From: CAZKYP01 sp964556885
GTDB lineage: Bacteria > Planctomycetota > Phycisphaerae > Sedimentisphaerales > Anaerobacaceae
Direction of reading: 5' to 3'
Assembly (NCBI GenBank): GCA_964556885.1
Contig: CAZKYP010000049.1
Coordinates: 1-19,181 of the forward strand
DNA length: 19,181 bases
Below are positions 15,243 to 19,181 of the stretch, piece by piece; positions within the stretch are counted from its first letter, which is position 1, and each line of letters begins with the position of its first letter. Under the pieces are notes generated by a model. It worked only from the letters and a program-made list of their open reading frames with translations, was not told the origin of the DNA and searched no databases. The translations under genes were made by a program, and so were the position numbers.

Positions 15243-16346
15243 TCAAACTTTGACGGGGACTTGTTTTGTTTTGGTGGGGATGGCTTCCATTGCAGCTCTT
15301 ATCTTGTCTCTGCCTGCCTGAGTTTTACGACGCAGTTTTTCCGTGGAACTTGCACCTATCAATCTCAGTTTGGTATATCTGCTTTCGAGCAGGTTATCGA
15401 TTTTCAGGCGTTTAAGTTCCCGCAGCGTCCTGGCGATGTAGTTTTCGACGTTATGAACTGTATCGTGCAGATTTCGATGTGCTCCGCCGAGCGGCTCAGA
15501 GATAACGGTGTCAACCAGTCCGAGCTTGTGTAAGTCTTTGCTGGTTAGTTTGAGGGCCTCGGCCGCCTGGGGAGCCTGTGAGCCGTCCCGCCATAAAATT
15601 GCCGCGCAACCTTCCGGTGATATAACGGAATAATATGCGAATTCGAGCATCGCAAGTCTGTCGCCGACGCCTATTCCCAGTGCTCCGCCGGAGCCGCCTT
15701 CCCCGATTACGATACAAATTATCGGCGTTCTAAGCCGTGACATTTCGTAAAGGTTGACTGCTATGGCCTGCGCCTGACCCCGTTCTTCGGCGCCGATGCC
15801 CGGATGGGCGCCGGGTGTGTCGATAAATGTGACTATCGGGATGTCGAACTTTTCAGCGAGTTTCATTTTCGTAAGGGCCTTGCGGTAGCCTTCGGGATTC
15901 GGACAACCGAAATTACAGGCGATTTTTTGCTTTGTATTCTTGCCTTTGTTTTGGCCGACGACCAGCACTCTTTCTCTGCCGATTTGGCCGAAGCCCGTGA
16001 TAATCGCCCGGTCGTCACCGAAACACCTGTCGCCATGCAGCTCGCGAAAATCTTTTACCATCAAGTCGAGGTAATCCGAAAAAAGAGGTCTGTTCGGATG
16101 TCGCGAGACCTGGACCGTCTGCCATGCCGTCAGGTTCGAATAGATTCGTTTGAGTTCGGCGACTTCCTGTCGTTGCAACTGGCGAATCTCGGCTGAATAG
16201 TCGATACCTTTAGTCGAGCCAAGTTTTCGCAGCTCGTTCATCTGCTGATCGAAGTCCGCGACCTTGTCCTCGAAATCAAGGTAATCGCTGCTAATAAAAC
16301 CGTTGCTTTTTATTATTTTGGCAATTTGAGTATTTTCTTTTGCCAT
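15243..16346 (-). CDS. accA: Acetyl-CoA carboxylase carboxyltransferase subunit alpha
   Basis: AccA pairs with AccD to move the carboxyl group from biotin carrier protein to acetyl-CoA, giving malonyl-CoA for fatty acid synthesis. The protein has 367 residues against about 320 in E. coli. The N-terminal coiled region (about 25-75) holds LDFEDKVADFDQQMNELR. The crotonase-fold core includes SRHPNRPLFSDYLDLMV, FGDDRAIITGFG, PIVTFIDTPGAHPGIGAEERG, the oxyanion-hole glycines in IGEGGSGGALGIGVGDR, and YSVISPEGCAAILW. The additional length is about 20 residues at the start and a Lys/Arg-rich tail of about 36 residues (332-367). accD is not in this window. There is no clear ribosome site before the ATG. 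The 158-nt upstream gap is shared with the divergent tyrA gene. Confidence 0.96.
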   Translation of the reverse strand: MAKENTQIAKIIKSNGFISSDYLDFEDKVADFDQQMNELRKLGSTKGIDYSAEIRQLQRQEVAELKRIYSNLTAWQTVQVSRHPNRPLFSDYLDLMVKDFRELHGDRCFGDDRAIITGFGQIGRERVLVVGQNKGKNTKQKIACNFGCPNPEGYRKALTKMKLAEKFDIPIVTFIDTPGAHPGIGAEERGQAQAIAVNLYEMSRLRTPIICIVIGEGGSGGALGIGVGDRLAMLEFAYYSVISPEGCAAILWRDGSQAPQAAEALKLTSKDLHKLGLVDTVISEPLGGAHRNLHDTVHNVENYIARTLRELKRLKIDNLLESRYTKLRLIGASSTEKLRRKTQAGRDKIRAAMEAIPTKTKQVPVKV

Positions 16347-16439
16347 AGGTATATAGTCGGACTCTATAAGTATTTTTAGTTAATTCTTTCTCAAAAGCTG
16401 AAATATTAGCATTTAAATGGCGCAAATCAAAGAAAAAAA

Positions 16440-16468
16440 TTGACATTCAGGAAGCTGTCGATTAGTTT
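16440..16468 (+). promoter_or_regulatory. Candidate promoter for tyrA-purL
   Basis: A perfect TTGACA (16440-16445) is followed after 17 nt by TAGTTT (16463-16468), a weak -10 box. It lies about 36 nt before the tyrA ATG. The match depends mainly on the -35 box. Confidence 0.4.
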
Positions 16469-16504
16469 TTATTAAAATTCTTAACAAAGGATTGTTGTTA
16501 TAAG

Positions 16505-17389
16505 ATGTTGATATTGAAGGATTTAAGGCAGATAACTGTTGTTGGATTAGGGCTTTTGGGCGGCTCGATTGCTTTAGCGGTTTCGCGGTCATTTCCTAAC
16601 GTGAAAGTGGTAGGTTTCTCTCATCGGCCATCCACCCGTGCAAAGGCAAAGCAATTGTCGATAGCAGCGGAAATTGTCGATTCTATAGCTTCGAGTGTAT
16701 CCGAATCGGACCTTGTGATATTGGCTACTCCGATATCCACATTTGAAGAGACCTTCGCTGAAATCCATGATGTCTTGCCGGATGGTTGCATAGTTACCGA
16801 TGTCGGCTCTACGAAGGTTTGGCCGCACCGGTGGGCGTCTGAACAATTACCCGGGACCGTTCACTATGTTGGTTCGCATCCTATTGCCGGCTCGGAATTA
16901 AGGGGGGTGGAATTTGCACGGGATGATTTGTTCGACCGGGCAATATGTATTGTGACTGTAACAAAAAATACCAACCGGCGGGCGGTGCGGTTGCTAACAG
17001 AGTTCTGGTCGAGATTGGGTTGTATCGTTCGTTCGATGACTCCGGCCCGGCACGATAAAATCTTTGCAAATGTCAGTCATCTGCCGCATATAATGGCGGT
17101 CTCATTGGTAAATGCCAATACGAGTGAGGATTTGAAATTTGCCGGCAAAGGTTTTATCGATACTTCGAGGATAGCATCGGGTCCTGCGAATATATGGGCC
17201 GATGTATTGATGACGAATACGGATAATCTGTCGAAGGGCATCGATAAAATCATTTCGGAATTGACAAAACTTAAGAAAGCTGTCGAATATAAGAACCATA
17301 AAAAGATAGAGTCAATACTTGAGAGGGCAAGATGCAAACGAGCAGCCTTGATCAAATACAAAATGAACAAGAAGGAACTTGTATCGTGA
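16505..17389 (+). CDS. tyrA: Prephenate dehydrogenase
   Basis: TyrA oxidatively decarboxylates prephenate to 4-hydroxyphenylpyruvate, the tyrosine branch of aromatic synthesis. The protein has 294 residues. The NAD(P)-binding Rossmann motif is Gly14-x-Gly16-x2-Gly19 (VVGLGLLGGSIA). The catalytic region contains VGSHPIAGSELRG with Ser124 and His125. SHLPHIMAVSLVN (191-203) and GFIDTSRIASG (216-226) belong to the helical dimerisation domain. There is no chorismate mutase domain and no ACT domain, so it is the simple monofunctional form, without the usual ACT-based feedback site. Arogenate dehydrogenases share this fold, so the exact substrate is not certain. A divergent accA lies upstream. Its TGA overlaps the GTG start of purL. 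Confidence 0.93.
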   Translation: MLILKDLRQITVVGLGLLGGSIALAVSRSFPNVKVVGFSHRPSTRAKAKQLSIAAEIVDSIASSVSESDLVILATPISTFEETFAEIHDVLPDGCIVTDVGSTKVWPHRWASEQLPGTVHYVGSHPIAGSELRGVEFARDDLFDRAICIVTVTKNTNRRAVRLLTEFWSRLGCIVRSMTPARHDKIFANVSHLPHIMAVSLVNANTSEDLKFAGKGFIDTSRIASGPANIWADVLMTNTDNLSKGIDKIISELTKLKKAVEYKNHKKIESILERARCKRAALIKYKMNKKELVS

Positions 17390-19181
17390 AACAATGGCGT
17401 TTTGAAGTCTTCAATCGGCAGGGCTTTTCGGATGTTCACGGCGGGACTGTGCTTGAGGACATAAAGGAGCTTGGTATCGATACTGTCCGGGCGGTTCAGT
17501 CGGCCAGGGTCTTTCTGGTAGAGGCGGATTTCGACAACGATTTTGCCGGGCGTCTGGCGAAGGAGCTTCTAACCGACCCTGTTTGTGAGGAGTATTATAT
17601 CGGCAGGAGCGGCCCGCCCGCAGGGCTGGCCAGGGCGACTATAATCGAAGTTCATCTTAAAAGCGGCGTCACCGACCCCGTGGCACAATCCGTAATGACG
17701 GCGATTGCGGATATGGGTGTCAAAGCCCATCACGTCCGGACCGCTCGAAAATATGTCCTGTTGGGTGAGATCAACCAAAAACAAACCGAAACGATTGCGA
17801 AAAAGGTCCTGGCAAACGATTGTATCGAAGATTGTGTCATCGGCAATGAAGCCGAACCCCCGAGTCCGCATCTTAAACCGTATGAATTACAGATAACCCA
17901 CTGGCCGATACGAGATCTGTACGACGATGAGCTTATAGCTCTGAGCAAGGAAAAAGACCTGTTCCTGAACCTTGTAGAAATGCAGACGATACAGAATTAC
18001 TACCGGGAACTGGACAGGGAACCGACTGACATCGAGCTGGAGACAATTGCACAGACATGGAGCGAGCACTGCGTGCATAAAACTCTAAAGAGTTCCGTTG
18101 ATATGACGATAGACGGCCGCCAGGTGAAGTTTAATGATTTACTCAAAGAGACCGTGTTCAAGGCTACGAAGCAGCTCGATAAAGACTGGTGCATATCTGT
18201 CTTTGCGGATAATGCGGGAGTTGTGGAGTTCGATGAGGATTCGGCGGTGTGCTTCAAGGTCGAGACACATAATCACCCGTCCGCACTCGATCCATACGGC
18301 GGGGCGGCCACCGGAATCGGCGGCGTGATACGCGACCCGATGGGGACCGGCATGGGCGCAAGACCCATTGCCAATACGGATATTTTCTGCTTCGGCGAGC
18401 CTGACAAAAAACTTGATGAGATTCCCAAGGGAGTCCTGCACCCGCGTCGGATTATGAAAGGTGTCGTGGCGGGCGTTCGTGACTACGGCAACAGGATGGG
18501 TATACCGACAGTCAACGGTGCGATTTATTTCGATGACAGGTATATCGCAAATCCTCTGGTCTATTGCGGCAATGTCGGCATCATGGCCAAGGACAAATGC
18601 TTCAAGCATCCGGAAATCGGGAACCTGATAATCATGGTCGGCGGCCGCATCGGCAGGGACGGGATACATGGGGCGACGTTTTCGAGCGGCGAGATGACGC
18701 ATGAGCACGAGACCATCTTTTCGCACGCCGTTCAAATCGGAAATGCGATAACGGAAAAGAAAATGCTCGACGTTTTGATCCAGGCAAACCAGGCCGGATT
18801 GTACGAGGCCATTACCGACTGCGGGGCCGGAGGTTTGAGCAGCGCGGTCGGGGAAATGGGACAAGACCTTGGCGCCGAAGTCGACCTGGAAAAAGCGCCG
18901 TTGAAATATGCCGGCCTGAACTATACCGAAATCTGGATCAGCGAAGCTCAGGAAAGAATGGTTATAGCCGTCAAGCCGGAGAACCTCGAAGCAATAACAA
19001 AAATCTTTAACGATGAAAACGTCGAGTCGACCGTTATCGGCAGGTTTACCGGCGATAAAAAACTCACCTTAAAATACAACGGCCAAAAGGTTGCCGAAAT
19101 GGATATGGATTTTCTGCACGATGGTGTGCCGAAATATTCTCGAAAGGCAATATGGAACAGTCCCAGGCTTAGCGAGCCGAG
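17386..19181 (+). CDS. purL: Phosphoribosylformylglycinamidine synthase with two N-terminal PurS-like repeats (PurS-PurS-PurL), partial
   Basis: This enzyme converts FGAR, glutamine and ATP to FGAM in purine synthesis. The frame is open from GTG 17386 to the window edge: 598 complete codons. GTG overlaps the tyrA stop (GTGA), and AAGGAA lies about 8 nt upstream. Residues 2-75 and 84-157 each have the PurS pattern: a first strand, a 'GxxDxxG/A' turn, a helix, a strand following 'V' and an ending 'L..d.i.ed..IG' (LTDPVCEEYYIG and LANDCIEDCVIG). PurL begins near 175, with WSEHCVHKT (225-233), VETHNHPSALDPYGGAATG (292-310, His295 and His297) and GMGARPIANTD. In small-type systems PurS is a separate dimer-forming subunit; the tandem copy here likely replaces that dimer. 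The second PurL half and any glutaminase domain lie beyond the window. Confidence 0.93.
   Translation, partial: MKQWRFEVFNRQGFSDVHGGTVLEDIKELGIDTVRAVQSARVFLVEADFDNDFAGRLAKELLTDPVCEEYYIGRSGPPAGLARATIIEVHLKSGVTDPVAQSVMTAIADMGVKAHHVRTARKYVLLGEINQKQTETIAKKVLANDCIEDCVIGNEAEPPSPHLKPYELQITHWPIRDLYDDELIALSKEKDLFLNLVEMQTIQNYYRELDREPTDIELETIAQTWSEHCVHKTLKSSVDMTIDGRQVKFNDLLKETVFKATKQLDKDWCISVFADNAGVVEFDEDSAVCFKVETHNHPSALDPYGGAATGIGGVIRDPMGTGMGARPIANTDIFCFGEPDKKLDEIPKGVLHPRRIMKGVVAGVRDYGNRMGIPTVNGAIYFDDRYIANPLVYCGNVGIMAKDKCFKHPEIGNLIIMVGGRIGRDGIHGATFSSGEMTHEHETIFSHAVQIGNAITEKKMLDVLIQANQAGLYEAITDCGAGGLSSAVGEMGQDLGAEVDLEKAPLKYAGLNYTEIWISEAQERMVIAVKPENLEAITKIFNDENVESTVIGRFTGDKKLTLKYNGQKVAEMDMDFLHDGVPKYSRKAIWNSPRLSEP

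Noticed and set aside
18139..18864. A 241-codon open frame on the minus strand inside purL
   Set aside because: It lies wholly antisense to a well-conserved PurL region, its translation shows no recognisable motif, and it reflects codon bias of the real gene.
1..19181. Mobile elements, CRISPR arrays, tRNA genes or defence systems
   Set aside because: No direct-repeat arrays, transposase or integrase motifs, tRNA-like cloverleaf sequences or nuclease/toxin-antitoxin pairs were seen in reading both strands.

Overview
This is a stretch of ordinary, densely packed bacterial chromosome dominated by housekeeping genes. I see no prophage, insertion sequence, CRISPR array, tRNA, rRNA or defence island. 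The best guess for the host is a planctomycete, probably of the Phycisphaerae. The clues are a transmembrane anti-sigma protein with a planctomycete-style pseudopilin-like exported domain (a DG motif in a 'QNVLFGDG' context), a Tat-exported TIM-barrel protein of the sugar isomerase/epimerase type, an O-antigen-ligase-like protein with a TPR-like tail, and weak or absent Shine-Dalgarno sites at many starts. No marker gene fixes the taxonomy.

Layout. 1-156: the 3' end of a prolyl-tRNA synthetase gene. 205-1628 (+): a Tat-exported TIM-barrel protein, then a DUF4416 protein 2 nt later. 1721-5129 (+): a two-gene envelope glycan unit, a WecA/MraY-type sugar-phosphate transferase overlapping an O-antigen-ligase-like protein. 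5138-8485 (-): pgsA, ribBA and an unknown lipoprotein form one tight transcription unit, followed by yebC with its own promoter; yebC converges with the ligase at an 8-nt gap. 8700-9671 (+): an isolated, short GspF-type membrane protein. 9816-11455 (+): pdxJ and dapA. 11529-13180 (-): an ECF sigma factor and its membrane anti-sigma, overlapping by ATGA. 13412-15000 (+): a YrdC/Sua5 and LMW-phosphatase fusion overlapping rpiB by ATGA, then a clear intrinsic terminator. 15243-16346 (-): accA. 16505-19181 (+): tyrA overlapping (GTGA) a purL gene whose product begins with two PurS-like repeats; purL runs off the window.

How the genes work together. Most encode separate core steps: phospholipid synthesis (pgsA), riboflavin (ribBA), pyridoxal phosphate (pdxJ), lysine/diaminopimelate (dapA), fatty acids (accA), tyrosine (tyrA), purines (purL), pentose phosphate (rpiB) and tRNA t6A modification (YrdC domain). 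The real functional units are the glycan pair, the sigma/anti-sigma pair, and the YrdC-phosphatase-RpiB block, which preserves as a gene fusion the ywlC-ywlE-rpiB neighbourhood of Bacillus. No gene-free stretch exceeds 300 nt. The longest are 15001-15242 (terminator and a second hairpin), 13181-13411 (divergent promoter region, no convincing motif) and 8486-8699 (a candidate promoter only).

I did not find a clearly new multi-gene system. The most unusual items are the anti-sigma/pseudopilin-like fusion, the fused phosphatase carrying the arginine-phosphatase signature, and the double-PurS PurL.
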